NCBI GenBank assembly: GCA_964057225.1
Contig: OZ059896.1
Span: forward strand, 16,442,501 to 16,506,500
Source: Auanema rhodensis
Lineage: Eukaryota; Nematoda; Chromadorea; Rhabditida; Rhabditidae
DNA length: 64,000 bases
Reading direction: 5' to 3'
Positions 1 to 21,271 of this stretch are shown here, piece by piece. The notes below the pieces were generated by a model. It was not told the DNA's origin, did no database searches, and saw only the letters and a program-made list of their open reading frames with translations. How positions within the stretch are numbered: the first letter of the stretch is position 1; each line of letters begins with the position of its first letter. A program made the translations under genes and the position numbers.

Positions 1-45
1 ATTTCAACAAAAACTCACTTCAAAAAAAAAATTGACGCCGATTTC

Positions 46-2204
46 TATGCAGCTTCCAATTAGTTCCTTGTTCGTATATTTCCTAGTGATTTGTTCAGCC
101 TTACAGGTATCGGCAATAATAACCATCTTAAATCTCCGTTATAATATGATAAGAACCTTCTTTAAAAGTTTATAAAAATCAACAAACATGTTTATTTTGA
201 ATAACATAACCCTTGGTTATTCTCTCAATGTCGGCAAAGGCCAAAATTTCGAAATATTTTCTAAAATTGTTTATTATTATATGAACTAAATGTATATTTC
301 GATGTCATGGAATCTCAATCAATCATGGAATATATTAAAGATTTACAGAATATTAAAAGAATGAAATCTTCAGTTTTCTTACAAACTTGTTTATACACAC
401 TAGTAACAAGTTTTAATTTATAATTAACATATTATAATTTGATGACAACTTAAAAAACTTTAATATATGATATATAGTTAACTTATTGTTATTTTGTTTA
501 GAATAATTACTATTGGGTTCGCCAATTTGATGGATCTCCAATAGTTTTCTTATATGGCATCGTATGTACATTTGGAGCTTTAGCCAACTTTTTTGTTTTG
601 TTTGCATTCATTCGAACCGAAAAATTAAGAAATTTACGGAACAGGTGAGTACCAAAGTAGTGTTAATATTGAAAACAAACTATTTCTAGTTTTATTGTTA
701 ATCTGGCAGCTTCTGACTTATTGCTATGCGTTGTTACAGCACCTGTAACCTTATATACTAGTGTGAATCTATTCTGGCCATTTGGAAACATCTCCTGCAA
801 AGTGGTTAGTATTTACAAATATTTTTCTTTTGAAATACCTTATATAAGAATATAAAGATAAATAATTAAATTTTCAGTTAGCATCAGTACAAGCTGTTAA
901 TACGTTTGTATCGTCATTAACACTAGCATTAATAGCTCTTGACAGAGTTCTTCTGACATTATGTCCAGTGAGATGGTTAGTTCGTAATGATACTTTTTTT
1001 ACTTCTTTATTGTAATAGCTTTAGTTACAAATGTTATTTATAGGCGATTAGCAGCAACAGCTCCCATTGTCTGTTATTGTATCGTGTGGATTGTATCCAT
1101 GCTAGTTGCATTACCATACTCATTAGCTGTTCGAGCTCAACAAGTAACTCATTTTGAACCATGGAATGATGCAAATACACCCGATATGGTATGCAAATAA
1201 TCAAATAGGATCATATTATTAGTTTATATACTTCTAGCTGGCTACATGTCAAGAATCTTTCCCAGAAATATGTGTCGAAATGCAAGAAACATGGGATCGA
1301 GCATATATAAGCAAGATGACATTCACTTTGGTTGTATTAGCTATACAGTATGTAGTGCCATTGGTAGCATTAGCTTTTGCTTATGTTCAAATTGGCTCCA
1401 CCATTCGTCGTCGTTCCAAATTTTCTCGAACTATTGACTCTACTCGTCGTATGAACAATCAAAATCGAAATAGGTATGTCAAGACAAGAAACCGTTTTTA
1501 TGAATTTTAAAAAGAAAAAAGTTGTATTGTCGTATGTGTCAACATTTTTTTCCATCAAAGTTTTAATTAGAAAAACTTTTAAAAAAAGAAAAAAAATTCT
1601 GCTCTCCAGTACAAAAAACTCTGCGAATGTTATTATAAACTTTACTTTCTATTTTAGACGAGCACTTTTGCTTCTGTTTCTACTAGTTCTTACATATGCC
1701 ATTTGTTGGGCTCCCATGAATGTGTACAATGTGCTGAACGGGTTTGAGGTCATTGACTATTCTCAATATAGGTTAGCTTCTACATCTACTTATCCACCTG
1801 GTTAACTATTTATTATTGAAAGTCAAAACAAAAAACGATTTTCTCAGGCTTGAATGAACTGAACATTAGCCATTTTCAGGTATCTTTTCTGCCATTTGGT
1901 AGGCATTTCATCTGCTTGTGTCAATCCAATAACATATGCTCTTGTGAATGAAAGCTTCCGAAATGCTCTGCATCATATGCTCATCTCATTCCGCCCATTC
2001 AATGCAGCAACCAGTGTAATAGCAGCTCATCCATTTACGAATGCAGTTCAGAATAAGGTCCAGAAGAAGCAGGTAGATTATAGTATGAAGTTTACTAAAA
2101 ACTTACTTTGAAGTCTCTTCCAGACAACACGGACCCCATTCTCTTATAACGGCGAGCAATCATTGACAGATGATATGAATGCATTGGCCAACTCAAACCT
2201 GTAA
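46..2204 (+). CDS. Neuropeptide GPCR, NPY/NPF-receptor type (rhodopsin class)
   Basis: Seven-transmembrane receptor expected at the plasma membrane of neurons, coupling a peptide ligand to G proteins. Seen exons: 502-644, 690-804, 878-975, 1044-1188, 1238-1473, 1658-1771, 1880-2072 and 2124-2204, all joined in frame. TM1 (FLYGIVCTFGALANFFVLF) carries the GxxxN pattern; TM2 has NLAASDLLL; TM3 ends ALDRVLL, so the usual DRY is DRV; extracellular loop 2 supplies the disulfide Cys (EICVEM); TM6 has CWAPMNVYN, typical of NPY/tachykinin-like receptors; TM7 has NPITY. A possible first exon, 46-105, encodes 20 residues resembling a signal peptide (MQLPISSLFVYFLVI), ends at a GT in phase 0 and would join exon 502 without a frame break, giving about 394 residues. 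That exon is less certain than the rest. A polyadenylation signal AATAAA lies at 2299-2304. The ligand cannot be told from sequence. Confidence 0.8.
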
Positions 2205-3131
2205 GCCGAAAGGTCAGAATGCTTCAAATCAAATCTCATCACAACGGGTTCATCAGATTTATCTTTCAAATTGTTATATAAACTAATTTATAAAATGAAA
2301 TAAAGATTTTAATAAATCATTATATTATTCTGTTCATCACTTTTATCGTCGTCCGTCTCATCCTCTTCAATTCTATTTTTTTCTAAATTTAAAGAAAAGA
2401 AAATATAAACAAAAAAAGCTTCAAAGATAGTTATAACATTTTATGTAATATAAACATTTTTTATTTAATTATTACAAATCAAAAATGTTCTATAGCGACT
2501 TGGCCGAAGGCAATTCTAGGCTATCGGAATGATATACCGCTTCCGTTTATTAAGATTTTCATTAGAAAAAGAACAGCTACTTTCATAGAAATTTGCAGAA
2601 TTATGATGATGGTAGTGGCTAATAGTTACAGTAGTAATAATACTAGTAGTAGTAGTGGTGGTAGTATTAGTAATAGTTTTGGTACTAATGATAATGAGAA
2701 AAAAAAGGTATTTTGTTTGAAAATTAAGTAGCAACGGAGAACTTTATATAGAAAAATATGTATATTATATCATCTCATCGTTGTATATAAGCCGTTGAAA
2801 TGAGATATGAGAACCCGTTTAATAAAGTTTCTCACAAATAGGAGAAATTATTATAAATATTAAAATTATAAGGCGCTTTTAACACGGGACAACAAGGACC
2901 GAACCTGTTAACAAACTCTAGAAAAAGAGAAAGATTTGAGCAAAATGAGAGCAAAATTAACAATTTGAAAAAGAAACTCGTGGGAAAATGTGAAGATAAA
3001 ACTGCAATAAAGGCTAACGTATGGTCAGTAATACAACAATTTCACGGAAATATATTTGGCAGAAGGAAATACTTACAGAAATCTAGCACTAGTCTAGAAT
3101 ATGAGGCGCATAGATTCTAAGATTCTGTGGC
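2205..3131. other. Convergent intergenic region, GPCR / efa-6
   Basis: AT-rich 3' flank shared by two genes that end towards each other. It holds the AATAAA of the receptor gene near 2299 and an AGT/AAT-rich stretch near 2600-2680 that gives a low-complexity Thr/Ile reading frame on the minus strand. I see no coding exon. Confidence 0.6.
2299..2304 (+). terminator. Polyadenylation signal of the GPCR gene
   Basis: AATAAA 95 bases beyond the receptor stop codon. Confidence 0.5.
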
Positions 3132-7175
<4,044 letters not shown>

Positions 7176-9126
7176 ATCTTTAAAATATTAAAGTATTAAT
7201 GAAGATAATAAAGAGAAAAAAAAGTAAACAGAAAGTAAAATGAACACGAAATGAACGATATGGTTTACGATACTAAAACATAAATATGTTCTTTGAAATA
7301 AAAAAAACTAGAAGCTAGTAGTAGACAAACAATCGATATCAGAGAAGTATCAAACGATAGAGTATTTAACGGAAAGAATGGCCAGAAATGTTGAAAAAAA
7401 CACACAAAGACAAACTTACAACCTTTAGGAAAGGGGATGAGAGAACAAAAAAAAGATAAATAGAAAAATGAAGAAGAAAAAGCAATTAATCAGGAATGTT
7501 AGAACGTAAATTAACCGTGATAGCATTTGATCATGAAGAATATGAGCTCAACGCGCGAAAAGCCAATGATGTTTGGTTTTTAAAACGAGATTTGAAAGAA
7601 GGCAGTTATATTAGGCAACTTAATTGAAAAACAGAACAAAGAAGAGGTGACAATGAGTTTCTTCATATAGGCATTGGCATGTAAATGAAACAAGAAGGAT
7701 AAAGAGGTCAAGGACGGTCTATATCAGGGCAGATAAAAAAGGCGACAGTTTATAAATGACCTGACGGTTTGTAAATCCTTGTGATATGTATGTGTAAACG
7801 AATATTTAACGGAATATTATTTATTCAAATAGGTTCGGGAGAGAAATAAAAAACAAGACCGGTTGCTGGCAAATGTTGAGAGAAAGGTTCAACAGAAAAT
7901 TCTTTTACATTAGCCTGCACAGCCTCATCCTACAAAAAGAACGGCAGTCGCCTTTTTTTGGCAATGGTCCATCTATGCGCTGATGACATTGGGCCAAGAT
8001 ATAGCCGTAGGTCAATCAATCTTGTGGATATGTCAAGCGATGGCTGAGGTGCTACAAGGAAAATGTGTGAACAACACGAAACCCTATGAACAACTAAGGC
8101 AAAAGTGAAGCAAGCAAATACGTTGACGAGCAGCGACATAACTAAAGATAGAAAAGTGGATTCAAATAGAAAATAACAAGAAAGATCGATAGTGCTGCCT
8201 ATGTGAAGTGTGCGGAGACAAGGCATGAGTCTAGGGCCTGGGGCGAGCTGACTAGCCCTGGCAGGCTGGTTGCAGATGGATGTCTGAGCATGAGAAGACA
8301 CAACAGGCCATGTGAGAATGGACAAAGGACATAAGGCCTTCGGGAGAAATGAGAAGAGACGAGGGAGACGAGACGCAACAATAGTTGTGATGGTCCTGAT
8401 TAGAAAGAGGAAACGCTTGGCATGTGGATTATACCAATAGAAGGAGAAAAGAAAGTGGTATTTGGTTCGATTAGACGTACACAACTGCGTAGATAGATAA
8501 ATATGCCCATTATATCATATATGAAGACAAATATAAAATATAAAAGAAAAGTAGTTAAATACAAACAAAAATAATGTGAAGATGATGAAAAAATGATAGA
8601 CCGATTGTTGATCAGTCTGATTAATCATCTAATTCTTGTTTTATTTGGAGTTTCCTTGTTTTCGTATAGCAAGTGGTTTACTAAGATTCTCTGATTTCAT
8701 CTTGCTAAGCATCAATTTCTATTGTTGCTTTGACGAAAAAATAAAAAATAAAAGAAATGTAACGATAGCTGGGAAAGAATATTCCTAATTTAAATATGCA
8801 GAAGCAGCATATTATACGGAAGAATGTTCAAACTTTGAGTGTGGATGTGGAACGATGGACGGAGATAAAATGACCGATTTCGAGAATGTAGCAAATTGAC
8901 TGCAACACAAAAAATTGATTGGAACTAGCTTTTGGAAAGCTGGATGATGGTGTGATGACAGCTCCAGGTTTAATTTGTGCTCCGTGACGGTTCCAAATAA
9001 TAGTGATTGGTGACGAAATGTGATCGTTTTGTTTAAACTCCAAGCAGAAAACAGATACAATGATGACATTATCTAAGTGAGAGAGAGGGAGGAAGGGGTG
9101 TCGATGGATGGAAACAAGATATTTAT

Positions 9127-9128
<2 letters not shown>

Positions 9129-9187
<59 letters not shown>
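9129..9187. repeat. (AG)25 microsatellite followed by a G10 run
   Basis: Twenty-five uninterrupted AG units (9129-9178) run directly into a homopolymer of ten G (9178-9187). Simple-sequence tract in intergenic DNA; the exact count may be affected by sequencing slippage. Confidence 0.95.
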
Positions 9188-12025
9188 AATGAAAGTGAAA
9201 ATTAAAACAAGAGAGAGAAAGTACGATTATCGGTTCATCTTTATGTATAAAATGATGAACTTAGTATTTCATTGAAGGCTGCTAGGCTTCAGTGACCAAG
9301 AAAAGGAAGAAGTAGCATACTATAAGAATTGAATAGAAACAATGAAATTGGTTGTTGGAGATCTCTTCGGAAAATAATTAAAAGAGTGGAAGATGCGGAA
9401 TGGCCACCCTTCCTATATACTCGATGAAGATATACGAAAAGAATGTAATAATAAGCGATAAGCTGAGTATGAAAACACACTTTTCTAATTGTAAGAGTGT
9501 AAGCAAACATCAAAACAGGAAATCCGGAATCCGGAAAATCTGATAGACTGGTCAATCGTAGACGATGAGCAAGTGAGTTTGACACCATGCGCAGCGTGAA
9601 TATGAGCCAGATTATGGAAAACGGTTTTCAGTCGAATATACTAGACTATGCGCTAGACATAGCTTTTCGGCAAACATTGAAGTAGAATGATACGAGGAGA
9701 GAAGATGAACTGAAAATTTCTAGAATGTGAACATATCAACGTTAAAATGAAAATTAGGAACCATAGGAGTTAACCTGTGCACATTTCATAACTGATATCA
9801 ACAAAAGCGTAAAAGAAAAATGAGAAGATGGAAGAAAGAGGAGGAGAATAGGTTGTAAAAGTTAAAAAGAACGTGGATGAGCACAAAGTGAATATGAAAT
9901 GTTCCAAGCTAAGAAAACTTGCAAATATGTAAAACTTTTGCTGAAAGTTGTTGTCGAGTGAAACGATAGATGAAGAAATGCATAGATGGAAAGAGATGAC
10001 CAGCTGAGAAGAAAAAATAATTACAGCAATGAGCTGTAAAGGGCCCTGAAATCAATAGACGGCTTGGCTTTCTAGAGCCTAAGGTCTGTCCAGAGGGGCT
10101 AATTCGTTGGACATATCGAGCAGTACTCTGGGGTCAATTCAGCTAGAATGGGTATCATGGCCGGATGATTGAACAGCTAAACATTTGGCTGGATGTTGTT
10201 TTGATGATGCACGCACTATGAAACTCTTAGCAATGAATAAACCCAGGATTAGAAGATTAACTCACATCTATCATATCGACAATTCATTTCAAAGTGAAAT
10301 AAACGTGTTAACGTTGATCGTCAACAGATAAAAACGTTGACCATGTTGTCAATGAACTGATTAGAGTTAAGAAAGATAAGGGGAAACGTGAGAGAGCAAG
10401 AGATGATTTGTAAAACATATCTTAAATCGTCTATCGAAAGAAGAGAGTAAAGAGCAAAACAGAAAGTAGTGATGGGCTAAAGAAAGACAGCTGCAACTGA
10501 CATAGTATTTGAAGATGAAACATACTACATATGACAAAAACTGCTCTCACGCAAATGTTCATGGTTCATATGATTAAGGTCGTATAATACTGAAGAATAT
10601 GAGTACATGATGAGCATGTGGCTTAACAAAGACGAACAGAGCATTACAAGGTAGAAAGTGCAAGGCTAATTGATTAATGCATATTTGGGTTATTATGGAG
10701 CTGTATACAAATACGGAAGAATTGTGAGCAAATCTGTCAGATGAGTGGACAGAACAGGACAAACACAAGGCGACATATTACATATACATAGTCAAGGTAT
10801 GAGAATGAGAGAAATAAAGGGAATAAGGTAGAAGTCTGATTGACAAGTCAGAAGCACAGTTGATTCCGATATATTGAATTAAGCTTTAGCTGTGAATAAG
10901 ACAACATTATATACGTTTAATATTCAGAATCGAATGGGGTAATCTGGTTAACCTTCGAGCTGAGGCCAATGATATGACATAAAGTCCAATTATAGGCTGC
11001 ACGGACCACCAACTCTAACGAATAGTCCTTAACGGAGGTGATCGAAGATAACGATATAAATATATATTATTGTATGGAGATTTTATCGAGAGCAAAAGTG
11101 GAGGGAATATATGAAAAGCGAAAACAGACACTAATCATTAGTCGGACTATTACTTCTTAATTATAGGTTTATAAGCAAATGTTTTAGAGGTTTCCCAAAG
11201 ATATAACGTGCTTAAGTATAATATCGTTTAGTATTCTCTCTTTCTCCTTGCTTTTACTCTTTTCTCGAGAAGCAGCCTGGTGGTGGTAGCAATACTCATT
11301 GCCTAGAGAAGAATCAACAAACGGCAAACGATACAGCTGTTGCCAATACATTTATCGGACGTCAAAGAAGAAATGCCGTAAACAGATGATGTTGAGACAT
11401 AGAACAGCTACTACCTAATATATGTTGCCACTAATAATTAAAACCCATCACACAACTTAAAGTACGACTGAACAATAGTAAATCGGAGATGAGAAAACAA
11501 TTTTGGTTAATTGATCAATCTTAAAATGAAACGTTTCGGAGGACGAATCTATAATCTACTATCAAACGGCTTATCGTGCTTATTGACATGACCAGGGACG
11601 GTTTCGGTAATACGACTAAAAGACAAAAGAAGAACTTAATCAGCAGATGATCCTCAAAGGTTCGAAAATGTCAAAAAGGTAAATAGGAAACAAAAGCACA
11701 CCGCCCACAACCGAATAGCGTACGCAGAACGTAACAACACTTTGCCGCACGACCGATTTCAGCTGAACCACTAATTAAAATGAAAATTCAAGACCAACTT
11801 AGCGTATCTATTTGAATACACAAATTTATTGCATTGAGGCGTATCCAAAACGATATTGGAAAGGGTGGTCTAGGAGGAGAACCGATTAGACGACCTCCAC
11901 GTGAAAAAAGATGAATCTAGAAGATTAGAAAGCGTAGCGTCCTGAGGCATAATAATCAGGGGGAAGCAAAAACAAAGCTACCACCAGTTGTAATTCCTAA
12001 CCTTACAAACAATGTTGATAAAAAA

Positions 12026-12031
12026 TTTATT
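12026..12031 (-). terminator. Polyadenylation signal of ard-1
   Basis: TTTATT on the + strand (AATAAA on the minus strand), 84 bases beyond the ard-1 stop codon, a normal distance for a nematode 3' end. Confidence 0.5.
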
Positions 12032-12115
12032 ACAATTAATTTAAACCGGTATAGCCAAAAAAAACGCCAAATAAAATTTTCTCTAAAAAGCTAGTTCGTA
12101 GAAATGCTAATATTC

Positions 12116-13124
12116 TTATGGAGGCATACGGAGAGATCCGTCAAGACGGATAACTTCACCGTTCAAGTAACGGTTTTCAATGATATGTTTAACAAGGGCT
12201 CCATACTCTTCAGGGTTTCCCATGCGAGATGGGTTGGGAACAAGTTGAGAAAGGAATGTTTTTACCTAAAATATACCAATTTATCGATGTTCAGAAATAA
12301 CTAATAACCTTTTCTGGAAGTCCAGAAAGAAGAGGGGTATCAAAGAGACCTGGAGCAATAGCCATGAATCTAATTCCATCATCAGCGAAATCCCTAGCCA
12401 AAGGCAAGGTCATGCCGACGATAGCACCCTTGGAAGCAGAATAGGCAGACTACAAAAACAATGACTGTCATTATAAATAAATTTCAGTAAAACCTGTCCG
12501 GTTTGCCCATCAAATGCGGCAACAGAAGCAGTGCTAACGACGACTCCTCTTTGACCCATTTCATCCTTTGCGTTTTCACCCATGAGAGCGACTCCATGAC
12601 GAATAACATTGAAGGTTCCAACAACGTTAACCTGCAAATAGGTTTAAAACCAGATAAATCAAGCTGCAGAAATTTACATCCAAAGTTTTTTGGATCTTAT
12701 CAAGATCGGCCATCTTCTTCTTGTTAACATTGTAAAGCTTGAAAGCCATTGCAACACCAGCACAGTTAACAACAGCATCACAACGACCGAAAGTTGATTT
12801 TACTTCGGAGAAAGCATTAGCAACCTCAGTCTCGGATGTCACCTAAAAGTAGCATCATACAAAATCTGATTAATCATCATCAAATTACATTAGCTGGAGT
12901 AAAGATAACATTTTTTCCTAATTCCTTGGCTACTTCGCTACCTTTAGAGCTGGGAAGATCAAGAATAGCAACTTTAGCTCCGGATTGTACTAAAGATTGA
13001 ACAGTGCCACGTCCAAGACCAGAAGCGCCACCTGTTACGAGAGCTACTAAGCCCTGAAAAAATGGTTACAAAACATTCAAATAGTTAATTATTCTACCTG
13101 AGTATTACGGAGAACAGAAGCCAT
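12116..13124 (-). CDS. ard-1: 3-hydroxyacyl-CoA dehydrogenase type 2 / 17-beta-HSD10
   Basis: Mitochondrial short-chain dehydrogenase that oxidises 3-hydroxy-2-methylbutyryl-CoA in isoleucine breakdown and, in mammals, is also a subunit of mitochondrial RNase P. Six exons (13098-13124, 12889-13053, 12678-12842, 12494-12631, 12309-12449, 12116-12265), all phase 0, give exactly 261 residues, the length of human HSD17B10. Seen: the NAD-binding [11 protein letters not shown] near residue 17, the acidic ILDLP that selects NAD, the NCAGVA motif, the catalytic Ser in [10 protein letters not shown] and the catalytic YSASK, and the C-terminal [14 protein letters not shown]. The start ATG lies directly behind an AAG in a pyrimidine-rich context, which may be a trans-splice acceptor. 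It sits 400 bases downstream of swsn-4 on the same strand; from memory the two are also neighbours in C. elegans (F01G4.2 and F01G4.1). Confidence 0.95.
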
Positions 13125-13524
13125 CTTATAAAAGGAAAAAACGAAAATTAGCTCAAGATTAAAAACTGGAGTTAAAAAAAAAAACGGAAATGAACCGAAA
13201 AGCAAAAAGCAGGAAATGAATGATAGTACCAAAGTTTATCGACATAAAAATAAAAACAAATAAATTATACACATACAACTGATGAAGATCATTGGATGTA
13301 TAGTATCGCTGGGATAGCGAATGAGATGATAGGCTAATATTATTCACAGAACAACATACTTTTAAACAGCGTATATTAGTTCGTACAAAATATGAATGCA
13401 TGAATAAAACAAATTGGGATTACTCGTTATGCTCACTAACATGCAGGATTAATTAGGTAGACCGGCGTTATTAAAGAATACTTAGCTTTGTACATCCCGG
13501 CCCATCAAGAAACTAGTCCAGTCA
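13125..13524 (-). other. Spacer between swsn-4 and ard-1
   Basis: A 400-base AT-rich stretch between two genes transcribed the same way. It must hold the swsn-4 3' UTR and the ard-1 promoter or leader. A TTTTTTCCTTTTATAAG stretch (minus strand) abuts the ard-1 ATG. No gene seen. Confidence 0.5.
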
Positions 13525-18582
<5,058 letters not shown>

Positions 18583-19026
18583 CAATAGAGGCAAAGCTTT
18601 CTAATAAATTAGTTCCACCTAAAAATTTACATAATAAGAATATATCTTATTCATACTAATTAAACAACTGCTGTTATCTATTAATGTTGAGAAACTGTAA
18701 AACGTAAGAAAAGACTATAGAAGAAACTTTAAAAATGCAAAACGTAGAGATTAAAGTCTGCGTACGCGGGTGTTCCGCTAGCAGGCATTATGCCAAAATA
18801 GAACTACGGTAGTTCGCGCCAGGATCCTCCGTCCTATAACATTGGCCTCATTGCGTCCAGAACGGTTGCCAAGACGAAAATTTTTATAATTTCAAGAATT
18901 GGCGGGATTTGGATTTCTTTTCTTCCATTTGGGTTTTGATAATGACGTTTGAAGAAAAAGCTCATTTTTTGATTTTTTTCATTTCATGGGTCGTGTTTAA
19001 TGTAATCTTTAAGGTCCGGCTTCAAG
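18583..19026. promoter_or_regulatory. Divergent promoter region, swsn-4 / G3BP
   Basis: 444 bases between two divergent start codons. A core at about 18765-18850 is clearly richer in G+C than the flanks and carries small inverted motifs (for example CTACGGTAGT and GCGTACGC). It probably contains both promoters; no specific factor site can be assigned by eye. Confidence 0.5.
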
Positions 19027-20692
19027 ATGAAGATGAATGTTGTTGAAGAATTGATGAACGGGGGACCATCTGATAGAGAAGTGGATCCCTCTCCTAGTGG
19101 TATTTCAATTTTCTGCGAAATTTATAAAAATGTGATTATTCTTAAGCTATTGGCTCCGAATTTGCCCGCCAGTACTACACCCTTCTCGCTGATTCTCCCA
19201 ATAGCGTTCACAAGTTTTATAGCCATGAGAGTTCCCTCATTTTAAACGATAGAACTATCATTGGTCAGCAAGTAAGTTGATGTTATTTTGTCGTTTTCAA
19301 AATTTTAAAAATTTTCTTAGAATATAGGACGAGCTATCGAAGAACTTGTTGGTGAGAAATGCCGTATTAAGATCGTTTCCGTAAAGGTATTTTTTTTTAA
19401 TTCAAAATGTTTTGTAATTTTCCCAACTTAGGGCTTATCTACTTTCAATGGGGGAATCGCTCTTCAAATTTTCGGTCTTATGAGTGGAAAACGCTTTGTT
19501 CAAACTTTCATTCTTGGACAACAGGGAGCCAAGAAGTACTATGTACAAAATGACCTTCTTCATTTCTTGGATCAAATTTTCCAAGATAAGAGTGATACTG
19601 GAACTACCACCCCAGTTGAGCAGGAAAAAGTTGTCAAGGTTGGTTTTTATAATTTTTAAATTGCTTATAAGTTTTATTAAATTTCCAGACCGTTCAAAAT
19701 GGCTCTGTTCGTAAAATCCCTCATGAAGACAAGCCAGTGTCTCCACAGGTTGACCGCAGCGCTCCACAAAATGAGCGTTCCCTGAATGTCAGTAGCGATG
19801 GTAAACTTATTGAAATGTTAAGGTGTTAATTTTTATTTTGTAGAGAAATCTCATAAGCATAAACACCCTAAGAAGGATGACACCCCAAAGAAGAAAGAAG
19901 AGCCTAAAAAGGAAGAAGAACCAATTCCAGCCCCTGTTGATAACTCTCCTAAAACTTGGGCTAAACTTGTTGGAGGTGGTGGACAATCGAAAACAGCCGT
20001 TCACACTACAGTAACTGCTCCTACTCCCAAGCCTCAACCGAAACCATCCCCCTTGAAGCCTCAAGTTAATGGTATTTCACATTTATTTATTTGGAACTCA
20101 ATATTGCTATTGTAGCTGGCAACACCAACAATACACGCCCAACCCCTCCAGGAGCTAGTGTTCATCAAATTTATGTTGGAGGAATTATTCGCCAGATCAT
20201 TCCATCTACAACGGTTCAAGCTGAACAAGAACTTAGAGATGCCTTTTCAAGTAATTAAAAAAATTATTTTTTTTTCTCATTTATAGTTTTACAGAGTACG
20301 GCACTGTTGAAAATGTAGCTGTTCCAAGAAAGGTTCTTGATAATCCGGCTGATCAAAGTAAGCATGCATTTGCTTTTGTTACCATGAAGACTCAAGATGA
20401 TATTCAAAATGCTCTTCAAGCTGCTCGCAAAGATGTGAGTTATATTGATCATTTTGATCAAAAACTTATTTTTAAGGAACGTGGACATCATTTCCAACTT
20501 AAGTTGGACTCCTTTGGATTTGATGGAGAAGTTCTGATTTCCGAGCAAAGATCTGACAGAGATCGTCCAGGTGGATATCGCCCACGGGGTGGATTTTCTG
20601 GACGTGGTAACAACTTCAATGCTCGTGGTGGAAGAGGAGGAAGAGGTGGATTTAGAGGTGGACATGGAAATACCGGTGGAGCTCAACATTAA
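19027..20692 (+). CDS. gtbp-1: Ras-GAP SH3-binding protein (G3BP), stress-granule nucleator
   Basis: Cytoplasmic RNA-binding scaffold that nucleates stress granules. The first exon codes MKMNVVEELMNGGPSDREV and is joined across a 47-base intron (19100-19146 approximately, ending TTCTTAAG) to the NTF2-like domain: AIGSEFARQYYTLLADSP, VHKFYSHESSLIL, NIGRAIEELVGEKCRIKI, VQTFILGQQGAKKYYVQND. A Pro/Glu/Lys-rich disordered middle follows (KSHKHKHPKKDD; PKTWAKLVGGGG). The RRM shows RNP2 IYVGGI and RNP1 KHAFAFVTM, then RGG repeats to the C-terminus (GYRPRGGFSGRGN, GGRGGRGGFRGG). This NTF2L-acidic/Pro-rich-RRM-RGG order defines G3BP. Unusually for this window, intron 1 appears to end in AAG instead of CAG/TAG. 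It is followed on the same strand by CTF18. Confidence 0.93.
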
Positions 20693-21271
20693 TTTACTGT
20701 TCATCGCTCTCTCTGCAACTTCTCGCCCCCTACCCCTCATTTCACTCTTGTAAATTTAACTGGTTCATATTACTATTAGCACGTTCTTGTTCTACATTCA
20801 AATGTTTAATATTTTTATTTGTTTTCCTCGCACTTCCCGGTTTCTTAACCCAGAAAGCGATACATGCCTTACTCAGAACCCGCGGGCTTTGGATAAGGGA
20901 TTTACACAGTATACGTTGTTTTGTAATAGATCTCTTGACATCGCTCGTCGATGTTAGCTCAATATCCGTTTTTTTTATCTTGGTCTTTGCGGGCTTTTGG
21001 TTTCTAATATATTATTTATTGTGGACCATGTTGCGGTCTGTTAGAGCGAAGATATGAGAAATTCACGGAGTTAACTGTCTTTTTGACATGAGGTGGGCTT
21101 TTGGTGCTTTTCCTGAGGTACACCCGTTGTTTTTCAAAACTGTTTCAACGTCGAAGAGTTATGTTGAATTGTAATAAAATGCAAATTAAATTTTTAATGT
21201 ATGATTTACGAGTTCGTTGTTATGCCTGTGAATGGTTGTCAATATAAATTTTTCATGATATATTAGACAGA
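20693..21271 (+). other. G3BP 3' UTR and CTF18 upstream region
   Basis: 579 bases between stop and next start, less AT-rich than most spacers here. A polyadenylation signal AATAAA is at 21173-21178, so the G3BP 3' UTR may be nearly 500 bases and end within 100 bases of the CTF18 start. That spacing fits a nematode operon but does not prove it. Confidence 0.45.

Larger units (their letters stand above)
7176..12115. other. Intergenic region, purine-rich on the + strand, no gene found
   Basis: About 4.9 kb between the 5' end of efa-6 and the 3' end of ard-1. The + strand is conspicuously A/G-rich over most of its length, so the minus strand has few stop codons and gives long chance frames such as 7930-8484. 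I found no domain, no chain of splice-compatible exons and no RNA gene. Two short patches are less AT-rich than their surroundings: about 8205-8310 and 10020-10180. A GA microsatellite lies at 9129-9187. Confidence 0.6.

Noticed and set aside
7930-8484. 184-codon open frame on the minus strand
   Set aside because: It lies in DNA that is pyrimidine-rich on that strand, where stop codons are scarce. No domain, no splice context, and an odd Phe/Ser/Leu-rich composition.
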